Source: Burkholderiales bacterium
GTDB lineage: Bacteria > Pseudomonadota > Gammaproteobacteria > Burkholderiales > Burkholderiaceae_B
DNA: 64,000 bases
Assembly (NCBI GenBank): GCA_021299735.1
Contig: JAJTEM010000005.1
Coordinates: 1-64,000, forward strand
Direction: 5' to 3'
This document shows, piece after piece, positions 42,687-51,892 of the stretch (position 1 is its first letter; each line of letters opens with the position of its first letter). The position numbers and the translations under genes are program-made. The notes below the pieces were generated by a model. The model was not told the DNA's origin, ran no database searches, and worked only from the letters and a program-made list of their open reading frames with translations.

Positions 42687-43232
42687 ATGGAAATGGGATG
42701 GTATAGCAACGCGCCTACCGCAAACCGCATACAAAATACCGGAACAATCATGGCTTGTGCTGAACGGCTCGAGGTCAATCAAAATATACTGCAATCTGTA
42801 GATCAGTTTTCAAGCGATCAAATTACACGCGGTAACTGGCTAACCGCGCAGGCATTTTCTGTTCAAGGTGCCAGCAGCAGTTTGGGGGTTCAACTACAAC
42901 AGGCTGTTGGGGAACTGAATACGTTTAGAAGGGAAGCAGGTGCTTTGAATGCGGAACTTAGCGAACACATCGATACTTTCATTCATATCGTACAGCAGTT
43001 CAGTGTTCCGCGTGCGGCACGCCAGCTCAATATGTCTGGCAAAGACATGGCCAGGGCAGCTGAAAACATGACGGCACACTCACTTCGCAATCTTTTCACC
43101 CTCCAGGAAATGCGTGAAGACTCGATCGCTCAAAGTATTAGAACAATCGACCGGGCTGACGCGATTTTGAATCCCTCCAATAACTCGAGAGCAGCGCTTA
43201 CCTTGCCTGACATGGCGTTTCGCAACAGCTAG
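42687..43232 (+). CDS. Small helical protein of unknown function, orphan effector candidate
   Basis: 181 residues, no recognised family, signal peptide or membrane helix. It is alpha-helical throughout with a polar Asn/Thr/Gln-rich N-terminus and a helical core (LQQAVGELNTFRREAGALNA, then EHIDTFIHIVQQFS). GGGGA precedes the alternative ATG at 42693, six bases away, which may be the true start. It lies on the opposite strand inside what is normally a contiguous helicase-pdeM pair, ends one base before the helicase stop and is A/T-richer than both. The same arrangement is seen at 31467-32896 and 36728-38764. Confidence 0.62.
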   Translation: MEMGWYSNAPTANRIQNTGTIMACAERLEVNQNILQSVDQFSSDQITRGNWLTAQAFSVQGASSSLGVQLQQAVGELNTFRREAGALNAELSEHIDTFIHIVQQFSVPRAARQLNMSGKDMARAAENMTAHSLRNLFTLQEMREDSIAQSIRTIDRADAILNPSNNSRAALTLPDMAFRNS

Positions 43233-45881
43233 CTAAGGATTGGCGCGCATTGCGGCAGCTTCAAGTTCAGCCACCATGCGCGCCACCCTGTCACTCAGTT
43301 TTTCGGTGCTTACAGTTTCACGCAACCGCTCAATCAGCAGGGGAAACGCAAAGGGTGTCGGCTTGTCAATTGCCTTGAAGACCAGCGTTTTGGAATGAAT
43401 TGATTTCAATGCCTGCCCCATGCGGGCCAAATCAAGTTCCTGCTCAAGCGCTTCACGCTGGGCTTGGTCCAGCAGCAAATTGTGTTGATCGTGTTTTTTG
43501 AACACCTCAAAAAACAAGCCACTGGAAGCCTGCAACTGCTTGGCACTTTTTCCGGCCCCTGGATAACCCTGAAACACCAGCCCGGCGATTCTTGCAATTT
43601 CCCGGAAACGTCGTTGTGCAAGTTCAGAAGCGTTCAAGCAGGCCAATACATCTTCAAACAGATTGTCTGTTGAAAACAATGGGGATTGCACCAAGCTGCC
43701 TGAAATCCATTCTTTCCAATTCACAGGTTCGGCACTCAACAATTCAAACCCGTAATCATTCATGGCAATTGAAAATGTACCTGGCTTGTGCCGTGATGCC
43801 CGCCAGGCCAAAAGACTTGCCAAACCAATGTGCACTGTGCGTCCTTCAAATGGATACACAAACAAGTGATGCCCTTCTTTGCTGTGCAATTCTTCAATCA
43901 GCAAATTGCCTGTGTTGGGCAAGGCACTCCAGCGCATTTGCAAGGCAAGCAGGCTTTCAAGCGCACGCAATTCGGGCAGTAAAGGTTTTTTTCCTGATGA
44001 AATAGCCTGATGTGCAAGCTCCAGTATTTGCAGTGATGCATGTGCAAGCTCGCTACTCAAAGGCATTTTCCCACCCTGCCACTGTGGCACCGTGGCCTTT
44101 TTACGGTCAGCTTTGCGAACGTAGGCAGTCATGTCGCGCACTTTCACCAGTTCAAGCACACGGCCTGCAAAACTGAAACAGTCGCCTGTTTTCAAGCGGG
44201 CAATAAAGCCCTCTTCAATGGTGCCAAGGCGGCCACCTGTCATCCATGCCACATACATGGCCGCATCTGAAACAATGGTGCCCACCGACATGGCATGCCT
44301 GCGAGCAATGTCCCGGCGGGGCACGCGGTAAATGCCTTCATCATCCGGGGCAACGCGTTGATAATCCGGATAAGCAGCCAGGCTGTCACCGCCCTTCTCT
44401 ACAAACGCAAGGGCCCAATCGAACTGAGAGCGAGTCAATTCGGCGTAAGCACAGGTGGTGCGCACCTCAGCAAACAATTCATCAGGTTTGAAACCTGTGC
44501 CCATGGCCACGGTAACCAGGTGCTGAACCAATACATCGAGCGGGGCCTGCGGGCTAAAACGCGATTCAATTTGTTGTTGCTCGGCGGCATGGCGGGCCGC
44601 GGCGGCTTCAACCAATTCCAGCGCATGGGTAGGCACCACGGTAATTCGAGAAGGCCTGCCGGGTGCATGCCCGGAACGGCCAGCACGCTGAAGCAAACGG
44701 GCAACGCCTTTGGGCGAACCAATCTGAATCACCCGTTCAACCGGCAAAAAATCAACGCCTAAATCGAGCGATGAAGTACACACAACCGCTTTCAGGTTGC
44801 CGTTTTTTAACCCCTGCTCAACCCAATCGCGTACTGTTTTGTCCAGTGAACCATGGTGCAAAGCAATCAGACCAGCGTAATCTGGGCGAGCATCAAGCAG
44901 GGCCTGGTACCAAATTTCGGCTTGAGAACGTGTGTTGGTAAACACCAGGCTGGATGCAGACTGGTCAATTTCCCGTGCCACAAATTCCAGTTGCTTCAAC
45001 CCCAGGTGGCCACCCCACGGAAAACGCTCGAAGGTATCGGGAATCAAACTGTCGATCAACAGCTCTTTCGGTAACTTGCCTTGCACCAAAGTGGTTTTGC
45101 CCTGGTTTTTAACGGGGTGCAACAGCACATCCATGGCTACCTGCAAATTGCCCAAAGTGGCACTTAAACCCCACACCTGCAAACCCGGGTTCATGCGCGC
45201 CAAGCGTGCTATGGCCAGCTGCAGTTGCACACCACGTTTGTTGCCAATCAATTCATGCCATTCATCAACAACCAACACTTGTAACTTGCTTAAATTGGGC
45301 TGGCTGCTGGCACGGGTGAACATCAGGGTCAGGCTTTCCGGCGTGGTCACCAGCGCAAAAGGTGGCTTGCGCAAAATTGCAGCCCGCGCAGCTGAATCGG
45401 TGTCGCCAGTTTGCAGGGCCACATCACAATCGCCCACCAAAGCGGAAAGCGATTTTTGCAAGGCCTTGCTGCTGTCGGCAGCCAATGCCCGCATGGGCGT
45501 TATCCACATAATGCGGGTTGCTGCACCTCGCGGCTGGGGCAACTGCGCCAACCGCAGCAACGCCCCCAACCACACAGCAAGGGTTTTGCCTGCACCAGTG
45601 GTGGCATGTAGCAAACCGCTGTGGCCTTTCTGGAAAGCCTGCCACACCTGCGTTTGATACTCGAACGGTTCCCAACCTTGGGCAGCAAACCATTGCTGCA
45701 CACTGGCCGGTGTAAGGTCAGCCAAAGGCGCCGCTTTGCTGGCATGGGTCTCGAACAACGACTTCTCGGCAACAATTTTTCCAGTTTGCTCTACTTGCTC
45801 GGCCGCTTTTTTTTTCCGGCGTAAAGCTTTCAACTGTGTGCCCACATTGGGGCCGGGAGGAATGCCTCGAAATTCGGACAT
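43233..45881 (-). CDS. Ligase-associated DEXH-box helicase (Lhr-like)
   Basis: 882 residues. Helicase motif I is [17 protein letters not shown], motif [14 protein letters not shown], motif III LSATLGN, with the C-terminal RecA motifs [11 protein letters not shown] and [21 protein letters not shown] winged-helix and long C-terminal domain follow, as in Lhr-core. Works as a 3'-5' DNA or RNA:DNA helicase in the ligase-associated repair module together with PdeM, the exonuclease and the ligase (61-64 kb). ATG 45881. Confidence 0.92.
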   Translation of the reverse strand: MSEFRGIPPGPNVGTQLKALRRKKKAAEQVEQTGKIVAEKSLFETHASKAAPLADLTPASVQQWFAAQGWEPFEYQTQVWQAFQKGHSGLLHATTGAGKTLAVWLGALLRLAQLPQPRGAATRIMWITPMRALAADSSKALQKSLSALVGDCDVALQTGDTDSAARAAILRKPPFALVTTPESLTLMFTRASSQPNLSKLQVLVVDEWHELIGNKRGVQLQLAIARLARMNPGLQVWGLSATLGNLQVAMDVLLHPVKNQGKTTLVQGKLPKELLIDSLIPDTFERFPWGGHLGLKQLEFVAREIDQSASSLVFTNTRSQAEIWYQALLDARPDYAGLIALHHGSLDKTVRDWVEQGLKNGNLKAVVCTSSLDLGVDFLPVERVIQIGSPKGVARLLQRAGRSGHAPGRPSRITVVPTHALELVEAAAARHAAEQQQIESRFSPQAPLDVLVQHLVTVAMGTGFKPDELFAEVRTTCAYAELTRSQFDWALAFVEKGGDSLAAYPDYQRVAPDDEGIYRVPRRDIARRHAMSVGTIVSDAAMYVAWMTGGRLGTIEEGFIARLKTGDCFSFAGRVLELVKVRDMTAYVRKADRKKATVPQWQGGKMPLSSELAHASLQILELAHQAISSGKKPLLPELRALESLLALQMRWSALPNTGNLLIEELHSKEGHHLFVYPFEGRTVHIGLASLLAWRASRHKPGTFSIAMNDYGFELLSAEPVNWKEWISGSLVQSPLFSTDNLFEDVLACLNASELAQRRFREIARIAGLVFQGYPGAGKSAKQLQASSGLFFEVFKKHDQHNLLLDQAQREALEQELDLARMGQALKSIHSKTLVFKAIDKPTPFAFPLLIERLRETVSTEKLSDRVARMVAELEAAAMRANP

Positions 45882-45938
45882 GGTTTTACTGCATGGTTGA
45901 GCTAGTCCCTGATTGTGCCATGATTGGGACGAGCACTG

Positions 45939-48900
45939 CTAATCATCTGCCAGCAGACTCAAATTACCAACAATGGCGGCCGTGTTGACTGACAACACCT
46001 GTTCTCGAAGCAAACGGTAATCTGGATAGTTTCCGCTTTTGTCGGCCATCACCAGCGGAATGATTCTCTCAGGGTGAAGGGCGAGACGAGCGCTCACGTC
46101 CTTTGTCATTTGCAAATCCCGGGGATGACAAAGCGCCAAACTGATGTTGCCTGGGTCAACCTCGAAGACCACTTCTGCATTCGCAATTTGATGTAAGGCG
46201 GGGTCTGCATCTGCAACTTCACAAACCGGCACATTTCCAGTGGCCAACACCACTTCAATTTGTTGTTCAAGCAAAGTAATATCGCGTGCTGTGCACCAAA
46301 TACGACCTCGGGGTAAGCAACGGTAAAAGTTTTTTTCACCTGTAGGGCCTGGCAATACTTCATCCTGCCGATGTACAAATTTTGAAAGGCGCATCAAGGC
46401 AGGCAGGTAATGCGGCCCACCTGCTTTGGGTCCGGTACCGGATTTCCCATACCCACCAAATGGTTGGCTACCCACCACGGCACCCACCATGTTTCTGTTG
46501 ACATACACATTGCCCGCTGCAATTGCGTTACAAGCCAAATCGATGTTGGATTGAATGCGGCTGTGAATACCAAAGGTAAGGGCATAACCTGTCGCATTCA
46601 ATTCATGAAGCAGTTCAGAAAGATGACCCGCCTTGAAACGCACTACATGCAGCACCGGCCCAAACACCTCGTGTTGCAATTCATTCAAGTGTTGTAGTTC
46701 GATCAATGTGGGCGCTAAAAAATGACCCGGTGAGGAAGAATCAAAACGCCCCGCTTGAAACACGGGAAAGCCATTTGCTTTCATGCTTTCAATGTGGGCG
46801 CTCACCGCTTGCCATGCATCGTGATCAATCAAGGGACCAATGTCAGTAGAAAAATAGGCAGGGTCGCCCACTTGAAGTTCTTGCATGGCAGATTTCAACA
46901 AACCGACAAGACTATCGGCAATGTCATTTTGAACACACAGCAAGCGAAGTGCCGAGCAACGCTGACCCGCGCTGCCGAAAGCCGATTCAAGCACATCAAC
47001 AACCACTTGCTCAAGCAAGGCAGAAGAGTCAACCACCATTGCGTTTTGTCCGCCGGTTTCAGCAATCAGCAAGGCGGAATCTTGTGAATCGTCGCGAATC
47101 AACAAGCTGGCCTGAATATGTTTGGCGGCCGCATTGGAACCCGTGAACAATACCGAATCAACCGCTGGAAAACGAGTTAGCCAGGAACCCACTTCCCCAT
47201 CACCGTACACCAACTGCAACATAGAAGGTGGCACACCCGCTTGATACAACAACTGCGTTGCATAACAGGCAATTTGTGGTGTTTGTTCGGCCGGTTTTGC
47301 CACAACTGCATGCCCACTCGCCAAAGCACCGGCAACCTGCCCCATGAAAATAGCAAGCGGAAAGTTCCAGGGGCTGATGCACACTGCAAGACGTTGGATT
47401 GGTTCAAATTGCAGCATTGACAAATTGGCCGCATAGTAACGACAAAAATCAACTGCTTCGCGCACTTCCCCGTGCGCATTCGGAATGGTTTTTTTGGCCT
47501 CGTGCACCAACAAATTAATTAATTGAAGTTCATGGGTCTCAAGCAAATCTGCTGCCTTTAAAAGGCATGCCGCCCAATATCCTTGCCCCTTGTCAAACCA
47601 ATCGCAGCCGCTGGTTTTCAGTTGTATAACTTTGTTTAATGCGTCATCAACTTGTGCTTTTGTTGAATAGCTCAAGGGGGGCAAACCTGGCAAGGGATTT
47701 GTGGCAACGGTCCGTTCCAACAGCAACACAGTGCGCTTGCAAAACAAATCGAGGCCCTTTGAATTCAGCCGCTTGTCACCAAACAGATTGGGCGCTGGTG
47801 TACAGGCTGGATTGGCAATCACCCCTTGCCTGCGCAAGGTGACAATCGGGTGCTCAATCAGCCTGGCTAGTTCAATCTGCGGGTTCACAATCTGGTGGAC
47901 AAACGAAGTATTCGCACCATTTTCCAAGAGGCGACGCACCAGGTAGGGCAACAAGGTTTGGTGAGTACCTACAGGTGCATAAATTCTGCATCGCTCATAC
48001 AAACCCTCACCCATGCCATGCAAGCACTGCATCTCAAATGTGCGTACATTCAACTGCATGGCCATGTGCTGAATAGCTGCATAAGTGTGGGCATTGTGGG
48101 TCGCGAACTGGCAGTAAATCAGATCGGAATTGCGCAACATCAATTCTGCACAACACAGGTAAGAAAGATCGGTGTGTGCCTTCTGGGTAAACACGGGGAA
48201 ATATGCCAAACCCTGTATTTGGCAACGCTTGATTTCATTGTCCCAGTAAGCACCTTTGACCAATCGAACCTGAATAAGCCGCTCACTGGCCTTGGCCAGT
48301 GCGGCAATAAATCGAATGACTGCCGTGGCGCGAGTTTGATAAGCCTGCACCGCCAACCCCAAACCATTCCAGCCACTTAATTCAGGCTCAAACGCCAGCC
48401 TTGTGAACAGGTCGAGCGACAAGTCAAGACGCTCACATTCTTCTGCATCCAGATTGAACGCAATGTTGTGCTGCTTGGATAAAAGTGCCAGGCTGTAAAG
48501 CCGTGGATACAGGTCAGCCTGCACACGCTCCTTTTGCCACAGGCTGTAACGCGGATGTAATGCAGATAACTTCACAGAAATACCATGGCCTTCGGTTACA
48601 CCTTTGGCGCTGCCCAGCCCAATCTGTTCGATCGCATGTGCGTAGCTGTTGTAGTAAGCCTGCGCATCCACTTCGCACACTGCGGCTTCACCCAGCATGT
48701 CGAAAGAAAATGTAAAGCTCTGTGATGATTTCACACGACTATTGCGCAGTGCTTGCTCAATGGTTTGGGCAGCAACAAAGTGTTGCCCCATGAATTTCAC
48801 AGCCAACTCAATTGCACTGCGAACCAGCCCCTTGCTGCTGCGTGCAATCAAACGCTGCAAGATGGAATGCAAACTGTTGTCATCCGGAACCTGAATCCAA

Positions 48901-49325
48901 TGCCCGGCGATAAACAAACCCCACGCACTTGCATTTACAAAAACCGAGGTGCTGTTGCCCAAGTGAGTGGCCCAATTCGCATGGCCTAATTTTTCTCGAA
49001 TCAATTCATCGCGCGTTTGAATATCCGGAATTCGCAAGAGGGCTTCAGCAAGACACATCAACGCAACGCCTTCCTGCGTGGACAAACGATACTCCGCCAT
49101 CAACTGATTAATACCAGCACCCTGTTTTTGCAAGCCGCGCATGCGCAATGTATGTTCGCGTGCAGCCTGTTCTACCGCATCAAATCCGGGCTCAAGCCAT
49201 GCACATTGCTCAAGCAGATCACGCACCCGCTGGGTTTCTTCCACCCGGGCCAGTGAATCTATTTCGGCACGCAAACGGTCCAGTTCAACCCGCATGTTCA
49301 ATCCAATCCAATGAGCGCTGCACAT
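45939..49325 (-). CDS. putA: Bifunctional proline dehydrogenase / P5C dehydrogenase PutA
   Basis: 1128 residues. Residues about 160-480 form the FAD proline dehydrogenase barrel (ISVKLSALHPRYS, LRLVKGAYWD-type VRLVKGAYWDNEI). Residues about 560-1040 are the aldehyde dehydrogenase (FTGSNAAAKHIQ; catalytic Cys in AFGSAGQRCSALRLL; EVFGPVLHVV), with a C-terminal domain. The N-terminal RHH DNA-binding domain of trifunctional PutA is absent, so regulation must come from elsewhere, probably the Lrp-type gene at 51385. Oxidises proline to glutamate. Starts at ATG 49325 (GGGAG upstream), overlapping arginase by 41 bases. Confidence 0.94.
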   Translation of the reverse strand: MCSAHWIGLNMRVELDRLRAEIDSLARVEETQRVRDLLEQCAWLEPGFDAVEQAAREHTLRMRGLQKQGAGINQLMAEYRLSTQEGVALMCLAEALLRIPDIQTRDELIREKLGHANWATHLGNSTSVFVNASAWGLFIAGHWIQVPDDNSLHSILQRLIARSSKGLVRSAIELAVKFMGQHFVAAQTIEQALRNSRVKSSQSFTFSFDMLGEAAVCEVDAQAYYNSYAHAIEQIGLGSAKGVTEGHGISVKLSALHPRYSLWQKERVQADLYPRLYSLALLSKQHNIAFNLDAEECERLDLSLDLFTRLAFEPELSGWNGLGLAVQAYQTRATAVIRFIAALAKASERLIQVRLVKGAYWDNEIKRCQIQGLAYFPVFTQKAHTDLSYLCCAELMLRNSDLIYCQFATHNAHTYAAIQHMAMQLNVRTFEMQCLHGMGEGLYERCRIYAPVGTHQTLLPYLVRRLLENGANTSFVHQIVNPQIELARLIEHPIVTLRRQGVIANPACTPAPNLFGDKRLNSKGLDLFCKRTVLLLERTVATNPLPGLPPLSYSTKAQVDDALNKVIQLKTSGCDWFDKGQGYWAACLLKAADLLETHELQLINLLVHEAKKTIPNAHGEVREAVDFCRYYAANLSMLQFEPIQRLAVCISPWNFPLAIFMGQVAGALASGHAVVAKPAEQTPQIACYATQLLYQAGVPPSMLQLVYGDGEVGSWLTRFPAVDSVLFTGSNAAAKHIQASLLIRDDSQDSALLIAETGGQNAMVVDSSALLEQVVVDVLESAFGSAGQRCSALRLLCVQNDIADSLVGLLKSAMQELQVGDPAYFSTDIGPLIDHDAWQAVSAHIESMKANGFPVFQAGRFDSSSPGHFLAPTLIELQHLNELQHEVFGPVLHVVRFKAGHLSELLHELNATGYALTFGIHSRIQSNIDLACNAIAAGNVYVNRNMVGAVVGSQPFGGYGKSGTGPKAGGPHYLPALMRLSKFVHRQDEVLPGPTGEKNFYRCLPRGRIWCTARDITLLEQQIEVVLATGNVPVCEVADADPALHQIANAEVVFEVDPGNISLALCHPRDLQMTKDVSARLALHPERIIPLVMADKSGNYPDYRLLREQVLSVNTAAIVGNLSLLADD

Positions 49326-50223
49326 GCCGCTCCCACCGTGGATTCAAAAGAATGCTCAACAATTCCACTGCACGCTCAGCGCTGGCCCCGGAAGGGTCAG
49401 CCACCGGGTTTAACTCGACCAAATCAATAGACCCCAAACAACCCGTTTGCGCAATGCGTGCCATGCAATATCGCAGCGAATCAAGCTGCAAACCACCGCC
49501 TTCAGGGGTACTTACGCCCGGTAGCACCAAGGGGTCGAGACAATCCACATCAAAACTGACATGCAGATGCGTATCTGGCCCCAGGTCAGCCAAGGCATTA
49601 TTCATCGCCTGAATAATTCCACGCCCATGAATGTGCTGCATGGTAACCATGGACAAGCCCGCACGCCGCACGGCACGGCGCTCTTCTGGATCCACTGAAC
49701 GCACACCCAACAAGCTGATCTGGGAAGTATTCAAGGCTGGAGAGAACCCAGCGAGCTGCGTCAGCTCGGGTGGCCCCTGCCCACACAACACCGTCAACGG
49801 CATGCCATGCATATTCCCGGTGACCGAGGTGCTGGCTGTATTGAAATCAGCATGGGCATCCAGCCATAGCACGCGTAATTTTTTTTGTTTGCGGGGACAA
49901 TGCGCAGCCACAGCACTGATCGAACCCATGGCCAGGGAATGATCCCCCCCAAGCAAAACAGGAAGATCACCCTCACTCAATGCTTGGCCCACTGCGGTGT
50001 ACACTGCTCGATTCCAGGCCAATACCTCATGAAAATTTCGATACCCTGGCAAATCAATACTCTGTGCAGAGAGCGAAATTTTCACATCGCCACGGTCTGT
50101 CACTTTGCAGCCGATTTTCTGCAAACGGTGCTGAACTCCCGCACACCGCAATGCCTCGGGACCCAGGGCAGCACCCACAATATTTGCACCGGCATCGCAC
50201 GGTGCACCGATCAGTGAAATCAT
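49285..50223 (-). CDS. rocF: Arginase
   Basis: 312 residues of the ureohydrolase family. Manganese-binding motifs: GGDHSLAMGSISA, WLDAHADFNTAST and HVSFDVDCLDPLVLPG. Hydrolyses arginine to ornithine and urea. A hydrophobic-free N-terminus (ISLIGAPCDAGANIVGAALG) is typical of arginases. Its ATG overlaps the end of ornithine cyclodeaminase (ATGA) and its end overlaps putA. It supplies ornithine to the neighbouring cyclodeaminase. Confidence 0.93.
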   Translation of the reverse strand: MISLIGAPCDAGANIVGAALGPEALRCAGVQHRLQKIGCKVTDRGDVKISLSAQSIDLPGYRNFHEVLAWNRAVYTAVGQALSEGDLPVLLGGDHSLAMGSISAVAAHCPRKQKKLRVLWLDAHADFNTASTSVTGNMHGMPLTVLCGQGPPELTQLAGFSPALNTSQISLLGVRSVDPEERRAVRRAGLSMVTMQHIHGRGIIQAMNNALADLGPDTHLHVSFDVDCLDPLVLPGVSTPEGGGLQLDSLRYCMARIAQTGCLGSIDLVELNPVADPSGASAERAVELLSILLNPRWERHVQRSLDWIEHAG

Positions 50224-51248
50224 GCAACCTCCGTGGGCACCAGCAAACCATACAAATTTTTGGGGTCGGTCAAATCCGGAATCAGGCCAAGCGATTCAAG
50301 CCCCCCGTTGGCAAGGGCCAAGCGTTTGATGTAACGCATCGCAGAAAAATCTTCGAGTGCAAACCCGACTGAATCGAACACCGTGATTTGATCTGAGGTA
50401 ACGCGACCTGCAGCAACACCGGTCAGAACTTTCCACAACTCTGTGACTGGAAAATCTGCTGGCATTTGCTGAATTTCACCCTCAATCCGCGTTTGCGGTT
50501 CGTATTCAACAAATACACTGGCGTTGTTAAGAATGTCAGGATGAAGTTCGGTTTTACCAGGGCAGTCTCCGCCGATGGCATTGATGTGAACGCCAGGCCT
50601 CAGCATATTCATAGACAACACATTGGCATGGGTTTTTGCGGCTGTGGCTGTGGTGATAATGTCAACCTCCCGCACGGCCTCCGGGACACTTCCACACAAT
50701 ATAGTATTGAAGCCAAGTTCATACAAATGATTGGCCAATTTTTCTGTTGCAGAAAAATCAATGTCGTACAAATAAAACGTATCAATGCCCAATAGCTCGT
50801 GGAATGCCACAGCCTGAAACTCGCTTTGCGCACCATTGCCAATCAGCGCCATACTGCGGGCCCTGGGGTTGGCCATGTGGATTGCTGCCAATACAGAAGT
50901 TGCTGCGGTACGCAAAGCAGTGATCAAGGTAAGCTCGCTGATAAATTCAGGCTGGCCTGTTGCTACATCGGCTAAAACACCGAATGCCATGACTGTAGGC
51001 AACTCATGCCGATAATTATTGGGATGCCCGTTCACATATTTGAAGCCGTAAGTCTGTTGATTGCTTACCGGCATAATTTCAATAACGCCCTGTGCAGAGT
51101 GGGCGGCCAGACGGGCCGACTTGTCGAACTGCTCCCAATGCCTGAAATCTTGATTAATCTCGCCCACCAATTCCCGAATGCAGCGAGCAATCCCTGCCTT
51201 CGAAATCAGTGTTGCCGCGCTTTTTGCGCTCAGGAATAAAGTGCGCAT
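50220..51248 (-). CDS. Ornithine cyclodeaminase
   Basis: 342 residues of the OCD/mu-crystallin family. Rossmann region ARSMALIGNGAQSEFQAVAF, ornithine-site block MPVSNQQTYGFKYVNGHPNN and INAIGGDCPGKTELHPDIL. Converts ornithine directly to proline and ammonia. I chose ATG 51248, preceded by an AGGTGGG-like site, rather than the in-frame start at 51335, which adds a non-family extension. First gene of an operon with arginase and putA. Confidence 0.93.
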   Translation of the reverse strand: MRTLFLSAKSAATLISKAGIARCIRELVGEINQDFRHWEQFDKSARLAAHSAQGVIEIMPVSNQQTYGFKYVNGHPNNYRHELPTVMAFGVLADVATGQPEFISELTLITALRTAATSVLAAIHMANPRARSMALIGNGAQSEFQAVAFHELLGIDTFYLYDIDFSATEKLANHLYELGFNTILCGSVPEAVREVDIITTATAAKTHANVLSMNMLRPGVHINAIGGDCPGKTELHPDILNNASVFVEYEPQTRIEGEIQQMPADFPVTELWKVLTGVAAGRVTSDQITVFDSVGFALEDFSAMRYIKRLALANGGLESLGLIPDLTDPKNLYGLLVPTEVA

Positions 51249-51286
51249 GGTCCCACCTCTACAAACTGAATTGAAAGCAATGACAC

Positions 51287-51379
51287 CATTGTGCTGCCAA
51301 GTTATGGCAATCAAAAGAACACAAAATGCTTGCAACTTGTCACTTTTCTAGCACAATGACAGCATTAATCAACACAATG
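51287..51379. promoter_or_regulatory. Repeated CATTGTGCT/CACAATG elements between ocd and the Lrp-type gene
   Basis: CATTGTGCT (51287-51295) recurs inverted as AGCACAATG (51350-51358), and CACAATG occurs again at 51373-51379. The two nine-base arms are about 62 bases apart, close to six helical turns. This is a plausible binding array for the adjacent Lrp/AsnC protein, which wraps DNA as an oligomer. Confidence 0.45.
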
Positions 51380-51384
51380 TCAAT

Positions 51385-51807
51385 ATGGACACCTTGGATC
51401 GCAAACTTTTAGGGTTACTTCGAACCAACGCAAGGTTGAGCATCGCGGCCTTGGCTCACCAGTTGAAAGTGTCCCGCGGCACTGTAAGCAACCGCATCAA
51501 CAAACTGGAAAGCTCGGGTGTAATCGTGGGCTATAGCGTCAAATTGAAGCCCGACATCACACCCAACCTGATTGTGGCCTGGATGAGTATTTTGATTGAA
51601 GGAAACGACAGCCGCACCGTGTTGGCAAAGTTGCTCGGCGAGCCAGGCGTTACAGCCATTCACAGCACCAATGGGCGTTGGGATTTGTTGGTTGAATTAC
51701 AGGCAGACAACCTGGCCGGGCTTTCGGGAATTCTGGAGCGAATTCGACTGATCAAAGGCATAAGCAATACCGAAACCAGTATTCATTTATCCAGCTATAA
51801 AAGTTGA
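51385..51807 (+). CDS. Lrp/AsnC-family regulator
   Basis: 140 residues. The N-terminal HTH (LDRKLLGLLRTNARLSIAAL, then VSRGTVSNRINKLESSGVI) and a C-terminal RAM ligand domain with LLGEPGVTAIHSTNGRWDLL. Divergent from the ocd-rocF-putA operon, so the obvious target is that operon with arginine, ornithine or proline as ligand (inference, similar to known PutR/BkdR-type regulators). The ATG has no clear ribosome site. Confidence 0.88.
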   Translation: MDTLDRKLLGLLRTNARLSIAALAHQLKVSRGTVSNRINKLESSGVIVGYSVKLKPDITPNLIVAWMSILIEGNDSRTVLAKLLGEPGVTAIHSTNGRWDLLVELQADNLAGLSGILERIRLIKGISNTETSIHLSSYKS

Positions 51808-51820
51808 CCACACACATTTG

Positions 51821-51840
51821 ATTCAAACAAACGTTTGATT
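51821..51840. promoter_or_regulatory. Palindromic operator before the AtuA-like gene
   Basis: ATTCAAACAAACG followed by TTTGATT, containing CAAAC-AAAC-GTTTG (51824-51837) and the palindrome CAAACGTTTG. It overlaps the -35 box of the adjacent promoter and matches 18 of 20 bases at 55919-55938. It also fits the CAAAC-N4-GTTTG pattern bound by PsrA-type TetR regulators of fatty-acid metabolism. Confidence 0.6.
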
Positions 51841-51864
51841 TTTTACAAATCGCTTTGCTATGAT
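51835..51864 (+). promoter_or_regulatory. Sigma-70 promoter for the AtuA-like gene
   Basis: TTGATT (51835-51840), an 18-base spacer and TATGAT (51859-51864), 29 bases before the ATG at 51893. The operator at 51821-51840 covers its -35 box, so repression is likely. Confidence 0.6.
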
Positions 51865-51892
51865 ATTCCTTTGAAATCATAGATGAGCCCCC

